Below, one piece after another: positions 11,546-22,450 of a stretch of 64,000 nt of DNA (the stretch's first letter is position 1; every line of letters begins with the position of its first letter). This DNA is from Citrus sinensis. Taxonomy: Eukaryota > Streptophyta > Magnoliopsida > Sapindales > Rutaceae. The notes under the pieces were generated by a model, which was not told the DNA's origin, did not search any database, and saw only the letters and a program-made list of their open reading frames with translations. The DNA lies in assembly GCF_022201045.2 (NCBI RefSeq), contig NC_068562.1, positions 10,911,001 through 10,975,000 of the forward strand, given 5' to 3'. The position numbers and the translations under genes were made by a program.

Positions 11546-11563
11546 TGGCGCCGTTGCCGGGGA
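11546..11563 (+). other. Primer-binding site of Athila-like element
   Basis: TGGCGCCGTTGCCGGGGA, 5 bp after the 5' LTR. From memory this is complementary to the 3' end of plant tRNA-Asp. Confidence 0.85.
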
Positions 11564-11605
11564 TTGGTGTCATTTATTTAATCCTTTTTACGTTTTACTT
11601 GGTGT

Positions 11606-14155
11606 ATGGTTCGTTCTTCTCGTACAGGTACACTTTCGTTTGATCCTGAAATTGAGAAGACAGCTCGCCAGCTGAGACAGCAGACTAAGCGAGCTAAGCA
11701 ACGATCCTCGTCGCCTTTGCTTTTTGAAACAGATACGGTGCCTAATTTAGTTGAATCATCTAGCAATTCGGAAGAACAAGTGATGGATAGACCTGCACCT
11801 ATAGAAAGAACTCTTAGAGAGTTAGCTGAACTAGACTTGAATCAGCAACCACTCTGCATTCAATATGTAGATTTGGAGGTAAATTTTGAATTAAAGTCAG
11901 GTCTTATTCATTTATTACCCAAGTTTCATGGTTTTGCAGGTGAAGATCCTCATAAACATCTCAAGGAGTTTCATGTTGTGTGCTCAAGTATGAGGCCACA
12001 AGGCGTGACTGAAGAGCAGATTAAGCTGCGTGCTTTTCCGTTCTCTGTAGATGGGCTAGCTAAAGATTGGTTGTACTACTTGCCTCCTGGATCGATTACA
12101 ACGTGGAATGGTTTGAAGAAGCAGTTCCTCGAGAAGTACTTTCCTGCTTCAAGAGCTGCCAACATCAGAAAAGATATTTGTGGGATCAGACAACTTCCTG
12201 GGGAGACTTTGTATGAGTATTGGGAGCGATTCAAACAATTGTGTGCCAGTTGTCCTCAGCATCAGATTTCTGATCAACTTCTTATTCAATATTTTTACGA
12301 AGGACTATCATTGATGGATAGGAGTATGATAGATGCTGCTAGTGGAGGTGTGTTGGTGAACAAGACTCCTACTCAAGCAAGGGAGTTGATATCAAATATG
12401 GCTGCCAATGCACAACAATTTGGCAGCAGACAAGATGCCACCTTAAGGAATGTGAATGAGGTAAATATTTCTTCTGTTGAACAACGTTTAGATAAACTCA
12501 CTTCTCTTGTGGAAAAGTTTGTTGTAGGTAATGTGCAACAGGTGAAGACTTGTGGTATTTGTTACAATATGGGTCATTCAACCGATATGTGTCCTACACT
12601 TCAAGAAGAACCCGTTGAACAAGCCAATGCAGTTGGAGGATTTCTAAGCATGCCTCAAAGGAGATATGATCCTTATGCACAAACATACAATCCAGGATGG
12701 AAGGATCATCCCAACTTTAGCTATGGAGTTAGGACATCAGGATTCCCACAACAGTATCCACCAAGACAACCAACACCTCCACAGTCAACCTCCAAGTCAG
12801 GTATATCTCTTGAAGAAATTGTTAAATCACTTGGGACTAACACTCAACAATTTCAGCAGGCAACTACAGCAAGTATTCAGAACTTGGAGAACCAAATGAG
12901 TCAATTGGCGACTACAGTGAGCCGTCTAGAGTCTCAAGTATTAGGGAGATTGCCTTCACAATCTGAGGTGAATCCAAAGCAAAACGTTAGTGCTGTCATC
13001 GTTAGAAGTGGGACGGAGTTGCAAGAGCCTAGTAAGAAAGTGACAAAGCATGTAGAGGATGAGCTTGAGAAGAATGAATTGATGCCTAAATCTCAAGATG
13101 CACAACCCACCAGAGCGAAACCCCTACCTATTGTGATACCTCCTCCTTTTCCAAGCCGGTTTACTAAATCCAAGAAGGAGGAACAAGAGAAAGACATCCT
13201 TGAGACATTTCGCAAGGTTGAGGTAAATATTCCTTTATTAGATGCTATAAAACAAATACCTCGATATGCTAAAGTCCTTAAGGAACTGTGCACCTCCAAA
13301 AGAAAATTAAGAGGAGATGAAAAAGTTCACATGGGGGAGAATGTTTCAGCAGTTCTCCAAAAGAAACTACCTCCTAAGTGCAAGGATCCAGGTATGTTTA
13401 CTATCCCTTGTAAAATTGGTAGTGTTAGAGTTGAAAAGGCTTTGTTAGATCTAGGAGCTTCTATTAATGTCATGCCTCGTTCCATTTATTCATCTTTGAA
13501 TATTGGTCCATTAAAAGAAACTGGTGTGATAATTCAACTAGCTGATAGGTCTAATGCATATCCTGATGGGGTATTAGAAGATGTCTTAGTACAAGTTAAT
13601 GAGTTGGTTTTTCCTGCTGATTTTTATGTACTTGATATGGAAGATGATAACTCCTCTAATTCTATCCCAATTTTGCTAGGAAGACCTTTTCTTAAGACTG
13701 CTAGGACTAAAATGGATATACATAAAGGGACTCTCACTATGGAGTTTGATGGAGAGGTTATAGAATTCAATATGAATGATGCCATGAAATATCCTAGTGA
13801 GGAACATTCGGTATTTTCTGTGGATGTTATTAACCCTATAGCGCAGGAAATTTTTTACAAGGAAAAGACAAAGACATTTCATGATAGAATGATTTTGAGA
13901 AAGGAGTTCTCTGTTGGTCAAAAAGTTCTTCTTTTTCATTCTAAGCTTAAACTTTTTCCGGGTAAATTACGTTCTTGTTGGGTTGGACCTTTTATTGTTA
14001 CTAATGTTTTTCCTCATGGTGCAGTTGAGATTTGGAGCCCGACCTCTGACAAAGTTTTTAAGGTTAATGGTCATCGCTTAAAACCTTTTTATGAAGGTTT
14101 TTCGGTGAATATTGTGGAGGATGTGGCTCTCGAGAGTCCCAATTATGGAGATTGA
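11606..14155 (+). CDS. Gag-protease-integrase C-terminus fusion polyprotein (849 aa) lacking RT
   Basis: An uninterrupted frame that starts 43 bp after the primer-binding site. Residues about 100-260 are an Athila/Gypsy gag (Retrotrans_gag; [23 protein letters not shown]). A CCHC knuckle ([15 protein letters not shown]) is near residue 316. Residues about 400-450 are heptad-like and Gln-rich. A retropepsin domain lies at about 600-720, active site [12 protein letters not shown], flap and ILLGRPFL. At about residue 748 the protein passes directly into an integrase C-terminal segment ([10 protein letters not shown]..., then [18 protein letters not shown], the GPF/Y module) and ends at 849. A full Athila polyprotein would hold RT, RNase H and integrase HHCC and DDE domains here; about 1000 or more residues are missing, and the junction keeps frame. 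No stop has accumulated, in contrast with all other elements in the window. Confidence 0.93.
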   Translation: MVRSSRTGTLSFDPEIEKTARQLRQQTKRAKQRSSSPLLFETDTVPNLVESSSNSEEQVMDRPAPIERTLRELAELDLNQQPLCIQYVDLEVNFELKSGLIHLLPKFHGFAGEDPHKHLKEFHVVCSSMRPQGVTEEQIKLRAFPFSVDGLAKDWLYYLPPGSITTWNGLKKQFLEKYFPASRAANIRKDICGIRQLPGETLYEYWERFKQLCASCPQHQISDQLLIQYFYEGLSLMDRSMIDAASGGVLVNKTPTQARELISNMAANAQQFGSRQDATLRNVNEVNISSVEQRLDKLTSLVEKFVVGNVQQVKTCGICYNMGHSTDMCPTLQEEPVEQANAVGGFLSMPQRRYDPYAQTYNPGWKDHPNFSYGVRTSGFPQQYPPRQPTPPQSTSKSGISLEEIVKSLGTNTQQFQQATTASIQNLENQMSQLATTVSRLESQVLGRLPSQSEVNPKQNVSAVIVRSGTELQEPSKKVTKHVEDELEKNELMPKSQDAQPTRAKPLPIVIPPPFPSRFTKSKKEEQEKDILETFRKVEVNIPLLDAIKQIPRYAKVLKELCTSKRKLRGDEKVHMGENVSAVLQKKLPPKCKDPGMFTIPCKIGSVRVEKALLDLGASINVMPRSIYSSLNIGPLKETGVIIQLADRSNAYPDGVLEDVLVQVNELVFPADFYVLDMEDDNSSNSIPILLGRPFLKTARTKMDIHKGTLTMEFDGEVIEFNMNDAMKYPSEEHSVFSVDVINPIAQEIFYKEKTKTFHDRMILRKEFSVGQKVLLFHSKLKLFPGKLRSCWVGPFIVTNVFPHGAVEIWSPTSDKVFKVNGHRLKPFYEGFSVNIVEDVALESPNYGD

Positions 14156-14280
14156 TGCATAAATGTGTCTAGCCAAAGACATAAAACAAAGGCGCTTTTT
14201 TGGGAGGCAACCCAAATGATTTGTTTGTTTTGGTTTTTGTTATATCTTCTTTTAATTTTGATTCAAAAAAAAAATTTTTG

Positions 14281-14500
14281 CTTATTTTGGTCAGAAGAAA
14301 ATTTTTGATAAGGCGTGCCCACGTCTTAGCTAATAAGTACTTCTGTAATTTTTAAAGTAACATAGTTTTAAGGCGTGCCCACGTACTTAATAGAAAAGTA
14401 CTTCTGAAATTTAATGTGTTTGCTTATTTTGGTCAGAAGAAAATTTTTTATAAGGCGTGCCCACGTACTTATTAGAAAAGTACTTCTGAAATTTTTAGTG
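14281..14500. repeat. 142-bp-period repeats with AAGGCGTGCCCACGT core
   Basis: Units starting at 14281 and 14423 share GGTCAGAAGAAAATTTTT followed by ATAAGGCGTGCCCACGT; a third core lies at about 14370. Each is followed by an AAGTACTTCTG(A/T)AAT block. A diverged copy (GTCAGAAGAA...ATAAGGCGTGGGCGCGT) occurs in both LTRs (10526-10560 and the matching site in the 3' LTR). Confidence 0.85.
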
Positions 14501-14523
14501 TCTCAAAGTGATTCATCACTAAA

Positions 14524-14562
14524 AACAAAAAAAAGAAAAAAAAAAAAAAAAAAAAAAAAACG
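14524..14562. repeat. Poly(A) tract inside the Athila-like element
   Basis: A run of almost pure A on the plus strand (about 37 bp), followed by CACTGTTCACTATTCACTG. Low-complexity sequence with no sign of a retroposon target duplication. Confidence 0.7.
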
Positions 14563-14619
14563 AAAATCACTGTTCACTATTCACTGTTCACAAAATCCCT
14601 AATTTTCCAGAACTTGTTT

Positions 14620-15130
14620 TCTTCTCCAGCCGCTTGCAGCACACTAGCAGCAAACCAGCCCGCCGGAAAACGCACCATCCCGTGAGCGCAGCACCAGCAT
14701 CCCGTGTCTCGCAGCCCAGCAGCGCGCAACGAAGTCCCACCAGCGAAAGCAGCCGCGCGCAACACAGCAAGCCCCAGCCATCACCATCATGCGAAATCAG
14801 CAGCAACCGTGCGCGCAACACATCCCGCGAAGCAGTAGCAGTAACGCCCCGCAACACAGATCCTCAGCTCCAGCCCGCGCGCACAGCGCAAATCAATCCA
14901 GCAATCACCCTCATGAAGCAGCAGCAGCAACGCCTCGCAACAAGCGGCACCAGCGCGCGCACCAGCAATCCCCCAGCACGCAGATCCAGCGTCACCAGTT
15001 CGCAGCATCAGTCCCATCCGCGCGCAACTGAACCAGCAGCCGTGTACCCGTAAGCTCCAGTCGAGCAGCAATAGTCCACAACCAGCCTACGACCTGCATT
15101 CCAGCCGCGTGAATCGAAATCTGTGACAAG
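14620..15130 (+). other. GC- and CpG-rich block with Ala/Ser/Pro/Gln-rich open frames
   Basis: About 500 bp of strikingly GC-rich sequence in an AT-rich region, rich in CAGCA, GCGCGC and CCAGC words. It is open in several frames on both strands (for example plus 14634-15053, 139 residues), which reflects composition and is not evidence of a gene. No domain is recognisable. It lies where some Athila elements carry an env-like frame, but I see no transmembrane segment or other envelope trait. Confidence 0.7.
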
Positions 15131-15295
15131 ATGGAGCAGAATTTGGCCGCATACTTCAAGAGTGTGGGATTTATCCCACCATTCCCGCCAAGCCCATAGA
15201 CGTTATGAGGATCAAAGCTCACAATTCAGGGAAGTTTTTGCCTTTAATTTTTTTATCCTTACGCTTTAATTTTTATGTGAGCTTTGATTATCTTA

Positions 15296-15334
15296 CATTG
15301 GGGACAATGTAAGTTCTTGGTGTGGGGGAGGGAT
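15296..15334 (+). other. Internal polypurine-tract-like site
   Basis: TTGGGGACAATGTAAG followed by TTGGTGTGGGGGAGGG. It matches the layout of the true tract before the 3' LTR (GAGGACAAGCATCATC then TTGGTGTGGGGGAA, 16722-16753). It may prime a second plus strand or be a remnant of rearrangement. Confidence 0.6.
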
Positions 15335-16105
15335 TTTTACATTATTGATGCCTGGAATTATTATTTTCACTCTACTCATCCTTAAATGATTTTTTTTAGT
15401 TAGTATGCTTCATATATTATTAATTTCTTTTCCTTTCTCTTTCACTACTCGTTTCCCATCTATCTCAAATTATTTACTTCTATTTTCTTTTCTCTATCAT
15501 ACTCTTTCATCACTCACATTTTATCTTTCATTTTTTTTACTACATACATCTTTCTCGCTTATTATCCTTTTTACCTTTCCTTTTATATCTCATTCATACC
15601 TTCATCTCATTCTACACCACTATTGATGATTGATTCATTTGAAGAGTGTACATGATTTGATGGCAAATTTACCAACTTTGTGAGGATTTGAGCCTATGAG
15701 CAACCACTTTGCTCTAATTATTTTTGTTATGTGAATATCAATCCTAGTTTGTTTATTCTAGAACTTGCTTTATTATGCATGTTGAAGCCACATTACGGGA
15801 TTTTATGCATTAAAATGATAAGGGCAAACCATTTACCATTTTTCTATTCTCGCATTTTCCTTTTTCTTTACCCGAAGACCTTTATTTGCTACCTTTGTTT
15901 GAGCCTTAACCATTACCCATCTAATTCTCTCCGTCTACTTAACCATTTTTCTTCTTTTTGAGCCTCAATTTAAGGAGATTTTTGGACTCATTGTATGGAT
16001 ATATTTTGTTGCTTTTTTCTACCTTGTATTAAAGTTTCTCAATTAGATCAACAAGCATTATGCTTGAATTCAATTGTGCAAGGTTCGTTTCTTTTGTTTG
16101 ATTCG

Positions 16106-16222
16106 AAAAAAAAAACAAACAAAAAAAAAGAAAAAGAAAAAAAAAGAGAAAAAAAAGAAAAGGAAAAAGAAAAAAAAAAGAAAAAAGAAAAGGAAAAAGA
16201 AAAAAAAATCGAAAAAAAAAAT
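16106..16222. repeat. A-rich low-complexity (AAAAAG)n tract
   Basis: About 115 bp of almost only A and G. It produces spurious Lys/Glu-rich and Phe-rich frames on the two strands. Confidence 0.9.
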
Positions 16223-16755
16223 GTTTACATTCTTGGTGACTTGAGTAGAAATAAGCATTTTGATATCATAAGTTCATTCAATGAGTTCATTCTTCTCGTT
16301 TTGATCTCTTTTTCTTTCGTAAACCTTTCTTTTTCATTTAACCCCATTACAACCCTTTTAAGACCCTTAGATTTTTGCATTTTATTCATGTTTTGTGGAT
16401 TGAGATGTGATATATAAGCAAGCTTATGGTAATAGCATTCTTTGATTTGATTTGAGTGCATAAATGACACCCTAAACACTTTGAGTGCATGGAGTGAAGT
16501 CAATGAGAGGGTTATTAAATCTTGTTGCACTTGAATTTTGAATGGATCTTCTTGGTGGTTGAATGTTCTTATTCTATCTTATGAGATTCTATGCTTTAAA
16601 AATCCTTGTCTCTCGAATGTTGATCGACTTAATTTCTTGAGGTATGCTTGCTTAAAATTGTTTTTGGATGAGTTGAGATGAGAATTTAGTGGAGATTTGA
16701 GATTAGTCTTGAGTTATATGCTTGAGGACAAGCATCATCTTGGTGTGGGGGAATT

Positions 16756-17951
16756 TGTTAGAGTGCAATTTATGCACTAGTTTTGCATTATTTACTTCCC
16801 TTAATATCAATGTTTTGCACTTAATAATAGTGATTTACTTGTGTTTTACTTTTGTAGGTGCAATTCTATTGATTGATGATAAAATTGAGCTATAGGATGA
16901 TGTTTAAGGATGATTGTTCTCTTGGAGAAATTATGAGCGTCAGAAGAACTTTGTTGATAAGGCGTGGGCGCGTGCTGTCAACTGCGGACCTGCAGTTTTT
17001 AGTTTAACGTGTTTTGTATTTTTGGTTATTTTTGTAATTACGAATTTAATATTTCAGATATTAGGATTTTATTTTAAATAGAATTCTAAAAGAGAAGAGA
17101 GAGAGAGTATTTAAGGGAGGAATCTATTGTGAAACCGGGGGGATTTTTTGGATTGGAGAAAAAGAAAGAAACCCTAGATTTAATTTTTCTCTCCTCTCTA
17201 TGAAGAACTAAACCTATTTTTCTGGTTGAAGGATAATGAAGCTTTGATTCATCACTACTGTGAGATCTTTCTTGTGCTTTAATTGTTTTATTGCTTTTTG
17301 GGTATTTGTTTATTCTCTGAATTAGTTTCATGATTATGTTTGTTAATTAGGTAATTGGCCACTATTTAATTATCAACTTAATCTATTGTCAATTAAAGGA
17401 TTCATCGTATGAAGAATTTAATGCTTGTGACAAATAACATAGCAGAGAGTTGTGTTGTGAGAATAAACAATCTAATTTAAATGAATCATCATATGTGTTG
17501 ATTAGGATTTGGGTCTCTCTGGTTTTTCAGGCTGTCAATTGATTAAATTCTATGATCGTATCTAGGGTTGTCTATTGATTAGGGAAATAACCAACGGTCG
17601 TACCTTGGTTATCGACTAGTTAAGGAGAGATTGGCTATTAGAGGGTCTCAGTAGCTATAACCGGTCTATTCATGAGTAATAATAATCTATATTTGAATCA
17701 ATGATCAGTAGTCGAATCAAGCTGAGTTAATTCCTTCAACCAGAGCTTTCTCTAATTTGAATTACAACTTTAATTTGCATTCTTGTTATTTTAATTTGAT
17801 TTTTATTATTGTCAACAATTCCCCCATTTTATGTTTTACGTTTCGAAAGGATTTAATTAATTACCGATCTCTGTGGACACGACCCTGCTCAATCACTATA
17901 CACAATTTATTTAGAGTAGGAATTTATTTTTGTTGGCTTCGACACCCATCA
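16756..17951 (+). repeat. 3' LTR of Athila-like element
   Basis: Second LTR copy; preceded by the polypurine tract and followed by target duplication CGCAC at 17952-17956. Confidence 0.96.
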
Positions 17952-17956
17952 CGCAC

Positions 17957-19079
17957 AGTGACACCACTAAGCTATGGCATGTACGACTGGGACATGCTGG
18001 AGAGAAGTCTTTGCAAACTCTGATGAGGCATGGACTCTTAAAAGGTACCAAAACCTATAAATTAAGTTTCTGTGAGCATTGTGTAGTAGGCAAGAAAACA
18101 AGGGTCAAGTTTGGTACAGCTAATCACGATACTCGTGAGATCCTTGAATATGTTCATAGTGATGTATGGGGACCAACCAAGACTGCATCAATTAGTGGAA
18201 GCCATTATTTTGTTATATTTGTTGATGATTTCTCTAGACGTGTGTGGGTGTACACCATGCGAGCAAAGGATGAGGTTCTAGAGATTTTCGTGAAATGGAA
18301 GAAATTGGTGGAGACTCAAACTGGCAGAAAGATCAAAGTATTACGATCTGATAATGGGGGTGAATATACTTCTGATCCATTCTTGCAAGTATGCCAGAAC
18401 GAAGGTATTAAAAGACATTTCACGGTGAGACATACTCCGCAACAGAACGATGTGGCTGAGCGTATGAATCGTACTTTACTGGAGAAGGTACGGTGTATGT
18501 TATCTAATGCTGGTTTAGATAAAAAGTTTTGGGCTGAAGCTGTGAGCTACGCAAGTCACTTGGTAAACCGGTTGCCTTCTGCTGCAATTGGAGGTAAAAC
18601 CCCTATGGAAATGTGGTCTGGAAAGTATGCACAAGACTATGATTCCCTTCGTATATTCGGGTGTCCAGCTTATTATCATGTCAAAGATGATAAACTGGAT
18701 CCTCGTGCTAGAAAAGCTATTTTTGTGGGATTCAAAGATGGAGTAAAGGGCTTCAAGCTTTGGGATCTCGAAGACAAAAAGTTTGTGTGTAGCAGAGATG
18801 TTACATTTGATGAAGTTTCAATGATGAAAGCTTCAAGTTCTCAGCAGGTGGAGAACAAGACCAAAGAGGTATTGCAGCGGGTGGAGTTTGATGCAACTTC
18901 ATATGTACCAGTTAGTTCTACATCAATGAATAGTTCAACTATGGAGGTGACATCTAGAGTTGAAGAAGATCTTGTTTTTTCTGATGTCCCACAAAATGAA
19001 GAAACAATTGATGATGTAGATAATGATGATTTTATAGCAACAAGGAGGCCAAGAAGAGAGATAAAGAAACCCGGATGCT
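17957..19079 (+). pseudogene. Integrase of element B
   Basis: The frame resumes right after the nested element: the pre-insertion codons read VVEAH then SDTTKLWHVRLGH, so the insertion is clean. The HHCC-type zinc region (LWH-x-RLGH, CEHC) is followed by the integrase core: HSDVWGP, FVDDFSR, RSDNGGEY, and TPQQN-x-VAERMNRTL with the catalytic Glu. At about 19070-19078 a 1-nt shift moves the reading frame into the reverse transcriptase part (the integrase frame closes at TAG 19097-19099). Confidence 0.93.
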
Positions 19080-20655
19080 TACTAAAGATATGGTGGTAGC
19101 CTATGCACTTCCAGTTATTAATGATGACATCCCCAACACTTTCGGTGAAGCATTACGCAGCAGTAAAAGTGATCAGCGGAAGTTAGCCATGGAGGAAGAG
19201 ATGAAATCTCTCCATCAAAACCAGACTTGGGAACTTGTAAAGTTATCACAGGGGAAAAGGGCTATTGGCAATAAATGGGTCTACACCAAAAAGCAAGGAT
19301 CTCCGAATCAAACAACTCCTCGATACAAGGCAAGACTCGTGGCAAAAGGTTTTGCTCAAAAGAAAGGTATTGACTACAATGAAGTTTTCTCTCTAGTTGT
19401 AAAACATACTTCCATTCATATCCTACTTGCCTTAGTTGCAGAATATGAGTTAGAGTTGGCTCAATTGGATGTTAAGACGACGTTCTTACATGGAGATTTG
19501 GAGGAGGAAATCTATATGATTCAGCCTTGTGGTTTCAGAGTTGCTGGAAAGGAGAATCATGTGTGTAGGTTGATTAAAACTTTGTACGGACTGAAGCAAT
19601 CACCAAGGCAGTGGTACAAAAGATTTGATCAATTTATACAAGGGCAGAAATTCACCAGAAGTGAACACGATCATTGTGTTTACTTTAGAAGACTATCAGA
19701 TGGAGCTTTCATCTATTTGTTACTTTATGTCGATGATATGCTTATAGCTTCGAAGAATAGAGATGAGATCGAAAGATTAAAGAAGCAGCTGGCTTCTGAG
19801 TTTGAGATAAAAGACTTGGGTGATGCACAGAGAATACTTGGGATGGAGATTCGTAGAGACAAGAAGAATGGGAGCGTATGGTTGACTCAAAAGTCTTATT
19901 TGAAGAAAGTGCTAGAAAGATTCGGTATGGATGACAAAACTAAACCGGTATGTACACCTCTAGCTCCTCATTTCAAATTAAGCTCTTCTTCATGTCCTAG
20001 ATCTCAAGAAGAGCGCGATTACATGGCTCGTGTTCCATATGCTAGTGATGTGGGTAGTCTTATGTATGCTATGGTATGCACAAGGCCCGATATATCTCAA
20101 GCAGTGAGCATGGTTAGTAGATACATGCACAATCCTGGTAAAAATCAATGGCTTGCGGTAAAGTGGATTCTCCGATATCTGTATGGGACAGTTGATGTTA
20201 GGTTATTGTTCAAGAAGGATTGTGGTCAACAATGTGTTGGGTATTGTGATTCTAATTTCGCTGGAGACCTTGACAAGCGAAGATCAACAACGGGCTACGT
20301 ATTCACATTGGGTGGAGGTCCAGTTAGCTGGAGGTCGATTTTACAATCGACAATTGCTCTGTCCACTATGGAAGCAGAGTATATGGCAGCAACTGAAGCT
20401 GGAAAAGAAGCTATCTGGTTGAAAGGCTTGTTAGGTGATTTGGGAGTAATCCAGGAGAACATTGCGGTCTTCTGTGATAATCAAAGTGCGATATTCCTTG
20501 CGAAGAATCAAACATATCACGCTCGGACGAAGCACATAAATGTGAAATATCATTATGTGAGAGATATTATCGAGAGCGGTGTTGTGTTGTTGAGAAAGAT
20601 CGATACCAAAGATAATCCATTAGATATGTTGACGAATGTAGTTTCTAGAGTGTAG
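19075..20655 (+). pseudogene. Reverse transcriptase-RNase H of element B
   Basis: A 526-residue open frame. RT: WELVKLSQGKRAIGNKWVY, ARLVAKGFAQKKGIDYNEVFS, then the YVDD box in LLLYVDDMLIAS near residue 222. RNase H: GYCDSNFAGDLDKRRSTTGYVF, STMEAEYMA, FCDNQSAIFLAKN, and KHINVKYHYVR near the end. This part looks biochemically complete, but the upstream frameshift and the nested element separate it from gag-integrase. Confidence 0.93.
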
Positions 20656-20846
20656 TTTCAACATTGCTTGAAATTAATTCAAATCCTTCGATTGTGTTAA
20701 GATATGTTCTTCGGAAATTTTAAACTACGGTTGGCTTGATCCCAAATTTTGGGTACGTAGGCAGTCATAGAGATGCAGCCACTTTGGGGATGTTGATTGG
20801 TTGGTAGTCGGCTCAGATTGGACAAATCTTCGCCGAGGTGGAGAAT

Positions 20847-21382
20847 TGTTGAAAAGTCAAAAGAGTTTGGTTGGAAAAGAAAAGTGAGCCACATGCATTG
20901 GTTTTATTTTTCAAAGTCGGCACGAAATTGCAAGCTGTATTTGGCATTTGACAATCCTGCACCAAATGAAGAAAAATACAAAAGTTAGCAAAATTTGTCA
21001 AATTGACAGAGATGGAGATTGACAAATTGCGGAGGGATTAGGTGGAATAGTGCATGCTTGAAGCCTATAAATTGAAGTCATTTCTTCATTCTAAATCATC
21101 CCAAAATTGTTAAACTTATAAGTTTCTAAACTTTTGAGAGAAGTGAGAGAAGTGTGTCTGGGGAATTTATCTTTCCTGCAGAGTGTGAGAGTACTGGGTA
21201 TATTTGGGTTTTTGGGAAGTGAGATTCATTACTCAAATATTGTACTCTATTAATTATTAAATCAACAATTATTCTTCTTGCCTCCGTGGATGTAGGTTTA
21301 ATTACCGAACCACGTAAATTCTTGTGTCCTTTATTTTTCAGTAATTATTTGGTGCGCTTGATTCCGCATTCCGCGCACAACA
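20847..21382 (+). repeat. 3' LTR of element B
   Basis: Preceded by GAGGTGGAGAAT (probable polypurine tract) and followed by target duplication GAATC. Confidence 0.95.
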
Positions 21383-21991
21383 GAATCCTCCTTAATAGAC
21401 GAAATATTCTTATTATGCCAATGTTAATTGAATCAATGTTATTAGCTGTGAATTCGAAATTTTTGGTATTTTCTATTTCTTTGGTTGATATGATGGGTTA
21501 GTCATTTGTTTCATTGGCTCCAACGGTGGCAGATTCTGAGAAGAGATCTTGATAATCATTTCTGAACTAGTGAAAATTTAAGTTGTCTATTTATAAAATG
21601 ATGGGTCTAACTGTCCATTTTGAAAAAAAATTAGTGGTTTCAAGTGTTATTTTTTCAAAAATTTTATAATATGTTTAGTTCGGGACAATTTTAAATTAAA
21701 ATAGTGATTCCCGTGTGCTCTCACACGTATGGAAAGAACAAAACGTACGTCTTTAATCTAGTAACAGTCCTGATCATCAGCAGTCTCTTAGCAAGAGGAT
21801 TGTGTACAGGAGTAGAGATTACGTAAAAATAAATATAATCACTCAGCATAATTTAGAGATTTCTCATATTTTTGTTTTACTAGATTCTTGTTATATATGC
21901 ATAATATAATGATCTTTAATTTGACTTATTATAATTTTGATTGATGAAAATTTGGGGGAGTTCTACCAAGTAAATTAAGAGTGTCACAGGT

Positions 21992-21993
21992 AA

Positions 21994-22034
<41 letters not shown>
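21992..22034. repeat. (CT)n(AT)n microsatellite
   Basis: About 12 CT units run directly into about 8 AT units. Confidence 0.92.
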
Positions 22035-22194
22035 TCTTTCGTCAGCCTTGGGGATACAAGGGAAAATTGTTGGACAAAAGAAATTAGAAAAGTACGTAGT
22101 GGAGTACGTAATAAACCTTATCCTTCAAGCAGAGGGGTCCTCGGACATTATATCTGAAAACGGGGGCATTGTTTATTTCAGACCAAAACCTTAG

Positions 22195-22450
22195 GGCACG
22201 CGTGAAGAATTAAATATTATAATTTGAATTTGAGAATAAAAAATCATCTAGAATTCTAGATGTTAAAATCTGGGCTCGTATGGAAGCCACGCATATGACT
22301 CCAAATTTTGAGTTGCATTGAATCGTTCATATGGGAATCTGGAGTGCACTAATGAATACTAAATTTGTCGATTTTGCCGAATTGCTTTGTAAATGGATGC
22401 AATTTAGAACAGAAAACAGAGATCAATTAAAAAGCTACCCTCCCCCCTTT
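22195..22450 (+). repeat. Duplicated segment related to the BAHD upstream region
   Basis: Shares ordered blocks with 48588-48905: ATATTATAATTTG, a TGGAAGCCAC block, AGTTGCA, and TTTGTAAATGGATGCAATTT, then AAAAAGCTA. The order and spacing are similar, so the two are diverged copies. No acyltransferase coding sequence follows here. Confidence 0.6.

Larger units (their letters stand above)
10338..17956 (+). mobile_element. Nested Athila-like Ty3/gypsy element, non-autonomous, very recent
   Basis: LTRs at 10343-11540 (1198 bp) and 16756-17951 (1196 bp) differ, by eye, only in a GA microsatellite of two bases. They are flanked by the target duplication CGCAC (10338-10342, 17952-17956). The primer-binding site TGGCGCCGTTGCCGGGGA (11546-11563) is the type assigned to tRNA-Asp in Athila elements. 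One long frame (11606-14155) joins gag, protease and the C-terminal end of integrase; reverse transcriptase, RNase H and the integrase catalytic core are absent. A 2.6-kb non-coding tail follows, ending in a polypurine tract GGTGTGGGGGAA at 16742-16753. The element must have been copied by enzymes supplied in trans. Confidence 0.95.
8157..21387 (+). mobile_element. Element B: Tork-type Copia retrotransposon, split by a nested Gypsy element
   Basis: LTRs at 8162-8697 and 20847-21382 (both 536 bp, TG...CA) are flanked by the 5-bp target duplication GAATC (8157-8161 and 21383-21387). Inside are a tRNA-Met-type primer-binding site, gag-protease, integrase, reverse transcriptase, RNase H and a purine-rich tract before the 3' LTR. 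An Athila-like element (10338-17956) interrupts the frame between protease and integrase. Without that insert the element would be about 5.6 kb. I count 12 substitutions between the LTRs (about 2.2%). Two in-frame stops and one frameshift also disable the polyprotein. Confidence 0.96.

Noticed and set aside
14634..15053. 139-residue Ala/Ser/Pro/Gln-rich frame, with similar frames on the other strand
   Set aside because: The block is open in many frames on both strands because of its base composition; no domain, start context or splice signal favours any of them.
15995..16417. Lys/Glu-rich frame of 140 residues (and a Phe-rich frame opposite)
   Set aside because: Produced by an (AAAAAG)n low-complexity tract inside a retrotransposon.
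10343..17951. The 1.2-kb direct repeats as a segmental duplication
   Set aside because: TG...CA ends, primer-binding site, polypurine tract and a CGCAC target duplication show that they are LTRs.
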